Origin: Petrolisthes cinctipes
Taxonomy: Eukaryota > Arthropoda > Malacostraca > Decapoda > Porcellanidae
DNA: 64,000 bases
NCBI GenBank assembly: GCA_033782935.1
Contig: JAWQEG010001541.1
Span: forward strand, 186,001-250,000
Direction of reading: 5' to 3'
Positions 54,739 through 64,000 of this stretch are shown piece after piece. Below the pieces are notes generated by a model. It had not been told where the DNA came from. It made no database searches and saw only the letters and a program-made list of their open reading frames with translations. The stretch's first letter is position 1; each line of letters opens with the position of its first letter. Position numbers and translations under genes: made by a program.

Positions 54739-55446
54739 GTTGATGTAATACTGAGATGAGAAGGTGAGGAGAGAAGGGAAGGAAGGGATGAGAAGGTGAG
54801 GAGAGAAGGGAAGGAAGGGATGAGAAGGTGAGGAGAGAAGGGAATAAAGGGGTGAGAAGGTGAGGAGGGAAGGGAAGGAAGGGATGAGAAAGTGAGGAGA
54901 GAAGGGAAGGAAGGGATGAGAAGGTGAGGAGAGAAGGGAAGGAAGGGATGAGAAAGTGAGGAGAGAAGGGAATAAAGGGGTGAGGAGAGAAGGAAAGGAA
55001 GGGATGAGAAGGTGAGGAGAGAAGGGAAGGAAGGGATGAGAAGGTGAGGAGAGAAGGGAATAAAGGGGTGAGGAGAGAAGGAAAGGAAGGGATGAGAAGG
55101 TGAGGAGAGAAGGGAAGGAAGGGATGAGAAGGTGAGGAGAGAAGGGAAGGAAGGGATGAGAAGGTGAGGAGAGAAGGGATGAGAAGGTGAGGAGAGAAGG
55201 GAATAAAGGGGTGAGGAGAGAAGGAAAGGAAGGGATGAGAAGGTGAGGAGAGAAGGGAAGGAAGGGATGAGAAAGTGAGGAGAGAAGGGAATAAAGGGGT
55301 GAGGAGAGAAGGAAAGGAAGGGATGAGAAGGTGAGGAGAGAAGGGAAGGAAGGGATGAGAAGGTGAGGAGAGAAGGGAATAAAGGGGTGAGGAGAGAAGG
55401 AAAGGAAGGGATGAGAAGGTGAGGAGAGAAGGGAAGGAAGGGATGA
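54739..55446. repeat. 32-bp purine-rich satellite
   Basis: About 22 copies of GGATGAGAAGGTGAGGAGAG + AAGGGAAGGAAG with a second unit type containing AATAAAGGGGTGAG, which alternates in a higher-order pattern. The plus strand is over 90% purine by eye. Minus-strand frames of 241-245 residues are shadows. Confidence 0.94.
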
Positions 55447-55734
55447 GAGCATAAGCTATAACACAAAAACAAAAATCAAACTAACATTTTCTTGCGTTGG
55501 TTTGCAGTTGTGTATGTTGAGAGGACCTCCCCAGTGGCTCAGGACTTCACTTCAACATATTTATCACCTGGTTACAATAAAGAGAACTGACTGACTGACT
55601 GGCTGAAGTTACCACAAAATAAATACCCAAGCTATACCAGGTTAGTTGTGTACAGTTGACCAGAAAAGTGACAACAGTGATCATTGAGTAGCAATATACT
55701 GTAGGTATGTACTGTACACTTGTAATCCAGAGAG

Positions 55735-55805
55735 AAAATGTGTGTGTGTGTGTTTGTAGGCTTCTGATTCCTCCTTACCATGCCATGAAACAAGCTCCTT
55801 CCATA

Positions 55806-55840
<35 letters not shown>

Positions 55841-56300
55841 GAGAGAGAGGGAGAGAGAGAATGTGTGTGTGTGTATGTTAGAGAGAAAGTGTGTGTGTGT
55901 GTTAGAGTGTGTGTGTGTGTGTGTTAGAGAGAGAGGGAGAGAATGTGTGTGTTTGGAGGCTTCTGATTCCTCCTGACTATGACATGAAACAACCTCCCTT
56001 CATATAGGTGTGTGTGTGTGTGTGTGTGTTAAGAGAGGGAAGGAGAGAGAATGTGTGTGTTTGGAGGCTTCTGATTCCTCCTGACTATGACATGAAACAA
56101 CCTCCCTTCATATAGGTGTGTGTGTGTGTGTGTGTGTGTGTTAAGAGAGGGAAGGAGAGAGAATGTGTGTGTTTGGAGGCTTCTGATTCCTCCTGACTAT
56201 GACATGAAACAACCTCCCTCCTTATAGGTGTGTGTGTGTGTGTGTTAGAGAGAGAGAGGGAGAGAGAATGTGTGTGTGTTTGGAGGCTTCTGATTCCTCC
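55735..56300. repeat. Composite (TG)n/(AG)n repeat with a unit of about 115 bp
   Basis: GGAGGCTTCTGATTCCTCCT ... CATATAGG, (TG)n, GAGAGAGGGAG, four to five times. Variation is mainly in the TG and AG tract lengths. Confidence 0.88.
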
Positions 56301-56439
56301 TGACTCAACTACACATATAATTAAATATTGAGTCAATGTTATTCAAGAAACTCTTCATAACAATATATTTTGTACTTCTCTGTGTGTATGTATTGGTTAC
56401 TCTCTGCGTGTGTGTGTGTGAAGCAATTTAATACACACA

Positions 56440-56595
56440 TTTTTTTAACACCTGCTCAGTAAAACACACACACACACATTCTGTTAACCCTGGCTCAGTA
56501 AAACACACACACACACACACATTCTTTTAACACCTGCTCAGTAAAACACACACACACACATACACACACACACATTCTTTTAACCCTGGCTCAGT

Positions 56596-56634
<39 letters not shown>

Positions 56635-56845
56635 TCTTTTAACCCTGGCTCAGTAAAACACACACACACACACACATTCTTTTAACACCTGCTCAGTAAA
56701 ACACACACACACACACATTCTTTTAACACTGGCTCAGTAAAACACACACACACATTCATTCTTTTAACACCTGCTCAGTAAAACACAAACACATTCTTTT
56801 AACACCTTCTCAGTAAAACACACACACACGCACATTCTTTTAACA
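56440..56845. repeat. Composite (AC)n repeat
   Basis: About ten copies of ATTCTTTTAACACCTGCTCA + GTAAAACA with (CA)n of different lengths. Confidence 0.9.
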
Positions 56846-57153
56846 CCTTCTCAGTAAATCATTTTGCTTATATTTAAGGTAATAATTCACTTTTGTTACA
56901 TTGGAGTGCCTTGATTCCTCCAAAGTATGCCAGGAAACAGGACCAGATGAACAAAAATAATGGTGTTTGTTCTGTTGTTGCTTGGAAAAATAGTTTGGAG
57001 GATTCAGTTGCTCCAGATTTACCAACACAAAATTTCCCCCTTAATTAATTACTCGTTTATGCCAATTTTAAAACCTTCCTTCCTCCCTTCCCTCCCATTT
57101 TTTACAACCCTTACTTAGTCTTGAACTCTTTCTCCATTCCCCTTAAGTAAGAG

Positions 57154-57299
<146 letters not shown>

Positions 57300-57618
57300 T
57301 AAGGAAACAGGAACAGTAGGTACTTTTGTATATTACATCTTCAGACAGAATAAATAAAGTGTTATAATATAATATGATAATAAATAATAAGAATAAGGCA
57401 TTATAGGTTTTACAGACAGGGTTTTAGACACCCTTGTAGTAATATTATTGTAATAGATCAGTTTTACTTTAATAGTATTTGTTGTGATGGTAATACTTTC
57501 ACCTCAGCACCAAAAGCATCACATTTACAATAGACATTATATCAGGAGTGATAGTGTACAATTGGCCACAGGAGTTGGTGCACTTGCTGGCTAGGAAAGG
57601 AGGTACTCGATAGAAACT

Positions 57619-58261
57619 CTATCTATTTATCTATCTATAGCTCTGATGCCTCGTTCCCTCTGGTAACTCCCTCCAAGGGGATGGCCACGGCAGAAGTGTG
57701 TCCAGTTGTCCCTGTTCCAACACTCCCTCCCCTGCCTCTCACATTACTCTCCTTTACATACTCTTCCACTCTGTTCCAACACTCCCTCCTTACTTGGTCC
57801 AGCCCTACTCTGCCCCTCACATTACTCTCCTTTACATACTCTTCCACTCTGTTCCAACACTCCCTCCTTACTTGGTCCAGCCCTACTCTGCCCCTCACAT
57901 TACTCTCCTTTACATACTCTTCCACTCTGTTCCAACACTCCCTCCTTACTTGGTCCAGCCCTACTCTGCCCCTCACATTACTCTCCTTTACATACTCTTC
58001 CACTCTGTTCCAACACTCCCTCCTTACTTGGTCCAGCCCTACTCTGTCCCTCACATTACTCTCCTTTACATACTCTTCCACTCTGTTCCAACACTCCCTC
58101 CTTACTTGGTCCAGCCCTACTCTGCCCCTCACATTACTCTCCTTTACATACTCTTCCACTCTGTTCTGCCATCTAACCGGTGGTCTGCCTCTCACACCAG
58201 GTGCCACAACTTCACTTCCATACACCTTCTTTACAAATTCCTTACCTTGCATTCTCTCTAC
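57619..58261 (-). pseudogene. RTE LINE 3' fragment with in-frame 78-bp tandem repeats
   Basis: The minus strand encodes the C-terminus of the RTE protein (AVERMQGKEFVKKVYGSEVV, RGRPPVRWQNRVEEYV). The segment NRVEEYVKESNVRGRVGLDQ + VRRECW is present six times, five of them full 78-bp (26-codon) tandem copies. The reading frame is kept, and copies differ by single residues (for instance one RDR for RGR). The (GATA)n tail is at 57619-57641. The repeats arose after or during retroposition. The function is lost because RT is missing. Confidence 0.88.
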
Positions 58262-58508
58262 TGCTTGTGTTATTCCATTATCTCTGTTGAACCATGGAAA
58301 CCAAACAGTGTGTGTTGGAGCTCTTGTGGCCAATGGTGATGGTGGTAAATTTAAGAGTGCGCTTGGCACATTTCTACTGATTAATTAATTATGAGAGAGC
58401 GTCTTGTACAGTGTTGGGGTAGTTTTGGGGACAGTCAAGTTTGGATGGTGGTGTCCGATTGGTTGTGAAATATTACTGCTAACACTATGCACCTAACCTG
58501 GGATTATT

Positions 58509-58614
58509 AGTTAGGTTAGGTTAGGTTAGGTTATAGTTGCAGACAGCTGATATACAAGCCAGCAAGAGGAGCTAGTGTTGTAAGTAATGTGTGATAATTT
58601 TAGGTTAGGTTAGG
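58509..58614. repeat. TTAGG repeats and first copy of an 85-bp segment
   Basis: (GGTTA)n at 58510-58533, then TATAGTTGCAGACAGCTGAT ... GTGATAATTTTAGG and more TTAGG. The same block recurs at 59277-59362. Confidence 0.85.
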
Positions 58615-59220
58615 TTAGGGAGAGAGCAGTGAAGGGTAGACAGGCCATAGGATCACTGGGGAGAATTATGAAGGGTAGAAGTGTGAGTATGGAAGTGAAA
58701 AGGGGACTACGAAATAGTATAATCCTGCCAACACTGACATATGCGTCGGAGACATGGACATGGAGTAGGGCTCATCAGTCTAGAATAGGTGCTGTGGAAA
58801 TGAGTTACTTGAGAGGAGCATGTGGACTTACTAGATGGGATGGAGAAAGTAATGAGAGTGTATATGAGAGATGTGGTATGAGTGAGAAGGCAATTGGTAT
58901 TGAGTGTGGAGTGGTTGAGAGAGTGAAACGTAATACATTGAGATGGTATGGACATGTGGAGAGAATGCAAGGCGAGGAATTTGTAAAGAAGGTGTATGGA
59001 AGTGAAGTTGTAGGACCTGGTGTGAGAGGCAGACCACCGGTTAGATGGCAGAACAGAGTGGAAGAGTATGTAAAGGAGAGAAACATGAGGGGCAGAGTAG
59101 GGCTTGAACAAGTAAGGAGGGAGTGTTGGAACAGGGAGAACTGGAGACACTTCTGCCGTGGCCACCCCCTTGAGGGGAGTTCCCGGAGGGAACGAGGAGT
59201 CGGAGCTATAGATAGATAGA
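58615..59220 (+). pseudogene. RTE LINE 3' fragment between TTAGG repeats
   Basis: A 196-codon open frame equals the last third of the RTE protein (GRQAIGSLGRIMKGRSVS to RRERGVGAIDR) with few changes. The 5' junction is TTAGGTTAGG|GAGAGAGCAG, where the LINE itself has TTAGGGAGAG; the 3' end is GATAGATAGATAG|GTTAGG. Both ends therefore touch telomere-like repeats. The fragment lacks RT and cannot function. Confidence 0.88.
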
Positions 59221-59362
59221 TAGGTTAGGTTAGGTTGTTGTTGAAGTTCCTCAAGCTGTCTGGCCGAGCAGCCCCGAGGTTAGGTTAGGTTATAGTTGCA
59301 GACAGCCAATATACAAGCCAGTGAGAGGAGCTAGTTTTATAAGTAATGTGTGATAATTTTAG
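59221..59362. repeat. TTAGG repeats, (CAA)n-tail fragment and second copy of the 85-bp segment
   Basis: GGTTAGGTTAGG, a reverse fragment of the (CAA)n-tailed element (59229-59277), TTAGG again and a diverged copy of the block at 58528-58605. Confidence 0.8.
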
Positions 59363-59819
59363 GGAACCTATGTTGTGTTTGTAGTATTATTTCAGTGGGA
59401 CTTATTTATATACTGTTAGGGTAAAGCACGGCCTAGTCATACAGGTCAGCCAGCCAGAGAGCGCGAGACGAGTCCCAGGGAGATGATGACGTCAGCTGCT
59501 CCATTCTCGGTCTCTGTCCACCCATCTCAGCTGGTCATTATTTCCTTTGTTCATCGTACTGTTTATCCCTGATATATTATCTATATTGTATTATAATGTT
59601 AAATAGGAAAGTATATAAAGAAAGTAACATATTTAATTATTATATTTAGACAGTGAAGGCTATTCATATAGGCTATGCCACCACTAGAACCCTTATCATG
59701 ACAACCTGCACTTTATTATGAGGTCTGTAGAGTCTATCTGTACCTTTATTATAACTCCATTCACTTGTTACAGTCATCTCATATACAGACATAACTGCTA
59801 ACCTTTCAAATTCATCAAA
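59363..59819. other. Non-coding, one CRE palindrome
   Basis: TGACGTCA at 59487-59494 in a locally GC-richer stretch (59440-59530). No gene start was identified. The rest is AT-rich. Confidence 0.4.
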
Positions 59820-60245
59820 TATTTCAGACTGACTTCATTACAGACAAAACTAAATGCAAAATGCCAGGCTCACAAGCAAAGTTCTTATTAGCTCTCTCAT
59901 TTAATGTTGATTTGCAAGGCAATGGCATTCCTTTTTTGTTCCTCAGATACTAATAGCATTTGGGACTCATACTTCTCAGAGTCAATGCTGAAGTAATATC
60001 TTCATCAGACCATTTCCTTACATCCCTCTTGTTAATAATTAATGCATCAATTTGTGAAGAAATAAACATTGGTTTCAACACACCTTCTACTATACCATGC
60101 ATATTACTATTGTTGGACTCAGACTCAAGTCCATCCACTTTAGTTTTCAGTACATCATTTTCCACTTGGAGCAGTTGTCTCTTTTCTTCTTCTAACTTTA
60201 ATTTTCTGTTCTAGCTCATTACACATATGTGTCTCATTGCCTTCC
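59820..60245 (-). pseudogene. P-element/THAP9-type transposase fragment (coiled coil and following domain)
   Basis: The minus strand reads a coiled-coil segment (ELEQKIK, frameshift, then EEEKRQLLQVENDVLKTKVD), a linker, FISSQIDALIINKRDVRKWS and DEDITSALTLRSMSPKCY. After a TAG it continues with YLRNKKGMPLPCKSTLNERA and CEPGILHLVLSVMKS. DITxAxTLRSxSPKxY is a hallmark of P/THAP9 transposases just after the zipper. At least one frameshift and two stops break it. It covers the region N-terminal to the fragment at 3883-4505. Confidence 0.78.
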
Positions 60246-60348
60246 CTTCTTCATTTTCATTATTCACACATTCCAGTCCACTACTTTTACCATTACTACA
60301 GGAATTATTAGGAAGTATTTCATAACCATTAGTAGCTCTAACATCAGC

Positions 60349-60556
60349 ACAGCTTTCTTCATTTACTGCTACACACAGACAGCATATCTTAAATTGTTAC
60401 ACAGCTTTCTTCATTTACTGCTACACACAGACAGCATATCTTAAATTGTTACACAGCTTTCTTCATTTACTGCTACACACAGACAGCATATCTTAAATTG
60501 TTACACAGCTTTCTTCATTTACTGCTACACACAGACAGCATATCTTGAATTATTCT
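60349..60556. repeat. 52-bp tandem repeat, four copies
   Basis: ATTTACTGCTACACACAGAC + AGCATATCTTAAATTGTTAC + ACAGCTTTCTTC. It lies upstream of the P-type fragment on its strand. Confidence 0.9.
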
Positions 60557-61136
60557 CTTCTAACCCTGTTTTGCAGACCTTGTAGCTCTCTCACTTCTTT
60601 TTGTTTATATTATAATACATTTTTCCAATCAACAAAAACAATGGTGGTCTGTTGCTTGGATCAAGATTTACTAATGACCAGACAGACCACTTTGAAAACC
60701 CGACAATAATCATGATCTTCTTTGGATGACTGTGCACTTGGCTGGTGTTGTTGTTGTTCTTGATTACTAAACATAGAGTATGAAGAATTGCAAAACAAAG
60801 CCTCCATTGACTCCTGATGTTGCAAGGATGTGTGTTCTGTTTGTATGATATGTTTTGTTAGTACATATTGAAGTTTTCATGACAATGGTAGGGGACCTAT
60901 ATTAACACCATTAAAACACTATTATTTTTTTTATTTTTTTTATTAATATTTGTAATGTTTTTTTTGTTTTTTTTCATAATATCTTGTGTCATATTGTATG
61001 TATGATGAGTTTGGTTAGTATTCAAGGTTATCATGACAGAGATACTGTACTGTACTGTACTTACACTGTCAGCATTACTAACTAACACAACATTGACCAT
61101 TCCTATCTATTATTAATTATTATTGACTCCCATGTA
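60557..61136. other. Unassigned AT-rich region
   Basis: Contains GTTGCTTGGATCAAGATTTAC-like sequence weakly similar to 56980-57030 and T-rich runs at 60920-60975. No gene seen. Confidence 0.4.
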
Positions 61137-61245
61137 CAGTCACAATCAAATATCCACCAACACTTTCCTTCCATCGTTCAAATAAATCAGTATCATATCA
61201 AAATATAATCATACAACAACACCTTACATCAACTCAACCCCCTCA

Positions 61246-61286
<41 letters not shown>

Positions 61287-61342
61287 GAGGTGGTGCAAAA
61301 TCATACACGTGTTGTTCTTTATTACCAAGATATTTATTATTA

Positions 61343-61406
<64 letters not shown>

Positions 61407-61462
61407 GAGGTGGTGCAAAATCATACACGTGTTGTTCTTTATTACCAAGATATTTATTATTA

Positions 61463-61511
<49 letters not shown>

Positions 61512-61567
61512 GAGGTGGTGCAAAATCATACACGTGTTGTTCTTTATTACCAAGATATTTATTATTA

Positions 61568-61643
<76 letters not shown>

Positions 61644-61699
61644 GAGGTGGTGCAAAATCATACACGTGTTGTTCTTTATTACCAAGATATTTATTATTA

Positions 61700-61779
<80 letters not shown>

Positions 61780-61822
61780 AGGTGCTGCAAAATCATACAC
61801 GTGTTGTTCTTTATTACCAAGA

Positions 61823-61886
<64 letters not shown>

Positions 61887-61930
61887 GAGGTGGTGCAAAA
61901 TCATACACGTGTTGTTCTTTATTACCAAGA

Positions 61931-62004
<74 letters not shown>

Positions 62005-62059
62005 AGGTGCTGCAAAATCATACACGTGTTGTTCTTTATTACCAAGATATTTATTATTA

Positions 62060-62134
<75 letters not shown>

Positions 62135-62225
62135 GGTGGTGCAAAATCATACATGTGTTGTTCTTTATTACCAAGATATTTACTATGATGGAAGGATATT
62201 GTTGGTGGATATTTGATTGTGGCTG
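61137..62225. mobile_element. MITE family A, copy 5, expanded into a compound satellite
   Basis: Normal TIRs (CAGTCACAATCAAATATCCA at 61137, GATTGTGGCTG ending 62225) with TA flanks enclose eight copies of the internal module (GGTGGTGCAAAATCATACAC + GTGTTGTTCTTTATTACCAAGATATTT), each separated by a long (TTA)n run. Copies 1 and 3 of the family have two modules. Poly-Ile, poly-Asn and poly-Tyr frames of up to 374 residues are shadows. Confidence 0.92.
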
Positions 62226-62505
62226 TACAGTATTCATTCTTTCCTTTGTTTGTGTGTGTCCATAATATCTCTGGTTCTTTCTCAAACTATTCCTTTGTAT
62301 TGTGTGTTTTGTGCCATATGGTGTTTGATTGCTGTCTGGCACTAACAATACATTTTCTCCCTTACCACAGGACCTTCTGCTTATGTCAGGCTATTTTCTC
62401 CCTCACTTTGTACATTTTCTCAGCCACAACTGACCCTCCACTGATATCCTTGCAGGCAGACACCATACCCCAGGGTGTGATGGTGGTGACGGAAACAGAG
62501 GAGGT

Positions 62506-63011
62506 GACACAAACAGAGGAGGTGACAAACAGAGGAGGTGACAAACAGAGGAGGTGACACAAACAGAGGAGGTGACACAAACAGAGGAGGTGACACAAAC
62601 AGAGGAGGTGACACAAACAGAGGAGGTGACAAACAGAGGAGGTGACACAAACAGAGGAGGTGACACAAACAGAGGAGGTGACACAAACAGAGGAGGTGAC
62701 AAACAGAGGAGGTGACACAAACAGAGGAGGTGACACAAACAGAGGAGGTGACAAACAGAGGAGGTGACAAACAGAGGAGGTGACACAAACAGAGGAGGTG
62801 ACACAAACAGAGGAGGTGACACAAACAGAGGAGGTGACACAAACAGAGGAGGTGACAAACAGAGGAGGTGACACAAACAGAGGAGGTGACAAACAGAGGA
62901 GGTGACAAACAGAGGAGGTGACACAAACAGAGGAGGTGACACAAACAGAGGAGGTGACACAAACAGAGGAGGTGACACAAACAGAGGAGGTGACACAAAC
63001 AGAGGAGGTGA
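62506..63011. repeat. 18/16-bp VNTR (ACACAAACAGAGGAGGTG)
   Basis: About 29 units: the 18-bp form ACACAAACAGAGGAGGTG and a 16-bp form lacking AC. An acceptor-like ATATCCTTGCAG precedes the array (62442-62453), and the frame TETEEVTQTEEVT is open at first. The 16-bp units break any frame, so coding use is doubtful. Confidence 0.92.
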
Positions 63012-63626
63012 CCGGTGAGCAGTTCTCCAGACATATAGGGAGGAGGCCATAGTGGTGGATGGACGTGTTAGGGGTCTTCCCACACACACACACACACACA
63101 CACACACAAGGTACACACACTATAGTACTATTTTATTTCTGTATACATACAACTTACTCAAACTACACTATTGTCTTTCCATACACACACATATTGAACT
63201 ACACTAACTACAGTATTGTCTTCTCACACACAATTTTTTTTTTTTTACTATTATATGGATATTATTTCTTTTTGGAATAGTCCTGAGGTTACTTGTTTAT
63301 TATTAGAGAATGTGGAAATTAATATCTAAATTTATGTTGTGTGAGAGAGAGAGAGAGAGAGAAAGTTGGAGAGTGTAAGAGAGGGAGAGCAGGAGGGAAG
63401 GAATGTGTGGCAGAGAGAGAGAGAGAGAAAGTTGGAGAGTATAAGAGAGGGTGAGAATGAATGTACGAGAATATAAATACTAAATCAATATATGGTATAC
63501 CTCAGCATCAAGGTGGACACAAGAGGAACACCACCTTCCCTGGGATCAAGACCACAGTACCATAATGAAGTTATCACATTCCCTTCACTCTACCCCCGTC
63601 CACACTCAGGTAAGTCCAACCACGTA
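63012..63626. other. Microsatellite-rich spacer
   Basis: (AC)n at about 63079-63110 and (AG)n blocks at 63342-63362 and 63412-63430; no gene seen. Confidence 0.5.
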
Positions 63627-63943
63627 CAGTAATCTCTCAATTATCCGGCGTATAGCAGCCAAGACCACGTCGGATAATGTTGAGAGACGGATAATGCATC
63701 ACTACCCCGCCCCTGTAGCTCCTTCTGGCTTGCACAATGCTAATAACATTAATAATACATAATAAAACATAAAAATACTGTTAATAATACATAATAATAC
63801 TGCACATTAATACTTTGATAAAGTCGTAGTGTTCACTGCACCGTTTAATGAACCAGCCATCGTCTATTTTTTTTTTAGGATCTCGTGCGCCGGATAATGT
63901 CACATGACGGATAGCACCACGACGGATAATTGAGAGATTACTG
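63627..63943. mobile_element. pogo/Tigger-like MITE, 317 bp, TA TSD
   Basis: TIRs CAGTAATCTCTCAATTATCC and GGATAATTGAGAGATTACTG with TA on each side (63625-63626 and 63944-63945). The CAGTxATCTCTCAATTATCCG type of end is characteristic of Tigger/pogo elements. The interior repeats GGATAATG in both orientations. No transposase. Confidence 0.85.
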
Positions 63944-64000
63944 TACTGTACTGTACTGTGGTCAGGATTTAACTTCCAGGAGAGTGTGAAAAGGAATACC

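Noticed and set aside
54727..55472. Ser/Pro/Leu-rich frames of 241 and 245 residues
   Set aside because: Overlapping frames of the purine satellite read on the minus strand.
61224..62348. Open frames of up to 374 residues made of poly-Ile, poly-Asn or poly-Tyr
   Set aside because: They are translations of (TTA)n between MITE modules on both strands; no domain and no start context.
62386..63120. Cys/Ser/Val-rich repeat proteins and a possible coding VNTR
   Set aside because: All three minus-strand frames are open because of the simple unit, and 16-bp variants break the only plausible plus-strand frame.

Overview
The window is arthropod-type nuclear DNA, most likely from a decapod crustacean. 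The grounds are inferential: interspersed TTAGG/CCTAA repeats (the arthropod telomere motif), very heavy micro- and minisatellite content, crustacean-like RTE and I-group LINEs, and genes split by GT-AG introns. There are no operons, bacterial genes or CRISPR arrays. Almost all of the sequence is mobile-element or satellite DNA. The host-gene traces are a THAP-domain gene on the minus strand (exons between about 36.2 and 29.7 kb), a decayed cyclin-G-associated-kinase-like fragment (44.6-46.6 kb) and one SRCR-like exon (52.3 kb).

Layout. 0.1-5.6 kb: a Merlin transposon with an exact 8-bp target-site duplication (TSD), a large imperfect palindrome, a broken P-element/THAP9-type transposase and a PIF/Harbinger-type non-autonomous element. 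5.7-7.3 kb: pyrimidine-rich minisatellite DNA. 7.77-27.24 kb: a set of nested insertions. The outermost is a Ty3/gypsy-type LTR element whose integrase lies upstream of reverse transcriptase, as in the Gmr1-like group. It is split by a TA-TSD DNA transposon at 9142-21861. That transposon holds an I-group LINE at 9649-21542. The LINE is interrupted inside its RNase H domain by a second, younger gypsy element at 10756-16172. A tRNA-derived SINE sits separately in the outer element. The flanks of the two best-dated insertions rejoin in frame once one TSD copy is discounted.

27.2-42.7 kb: a hairpin, minisatellites, a LINE remnant, a 2.8-kb element with about 1.1-kb inverted arms that carry mirrored hAT-like elements, the THAP gene with a duplicated 78-bp exon, a 57-bp satellite of about 20 nearly identical copies just upstream of that gene, and two foldback elements sharing a 24-bp internal satellite. 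42.7-51.4 kb and 61.1-62.2 kb: five copies of one TA-TSD miniature element (MITE) in different states. One is split by a 670-codon RTE LINE, one by a tRNA-SINE, and one has grown into a compound (TTA)n satellite. 53-64 kb: G/C-rich, purine-rich, CA/TG and AT satellites, two RTE fragments (one carrying an in-frame 78-bp repeat expansion, one embedded in TTAGG repeats), a second P-type transposase remnant and a pogo/Tigger-like MITE.

The most interesting points are the ordered nesting, the integrase-before-RT gypsy element, a 36-bp tandem array that multiplies the LTR-end/primer-binding-site junction of the inner gypsy element, the promoter-proximal 57-bp satellite whose unit contains a Staf/ZNF143-like motif, and the view of a MITE turning into a satellite. 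I see no evidence of a new defence or enzymatic system. Exon models, clade names and identities are read by eye and were not tested by database search.
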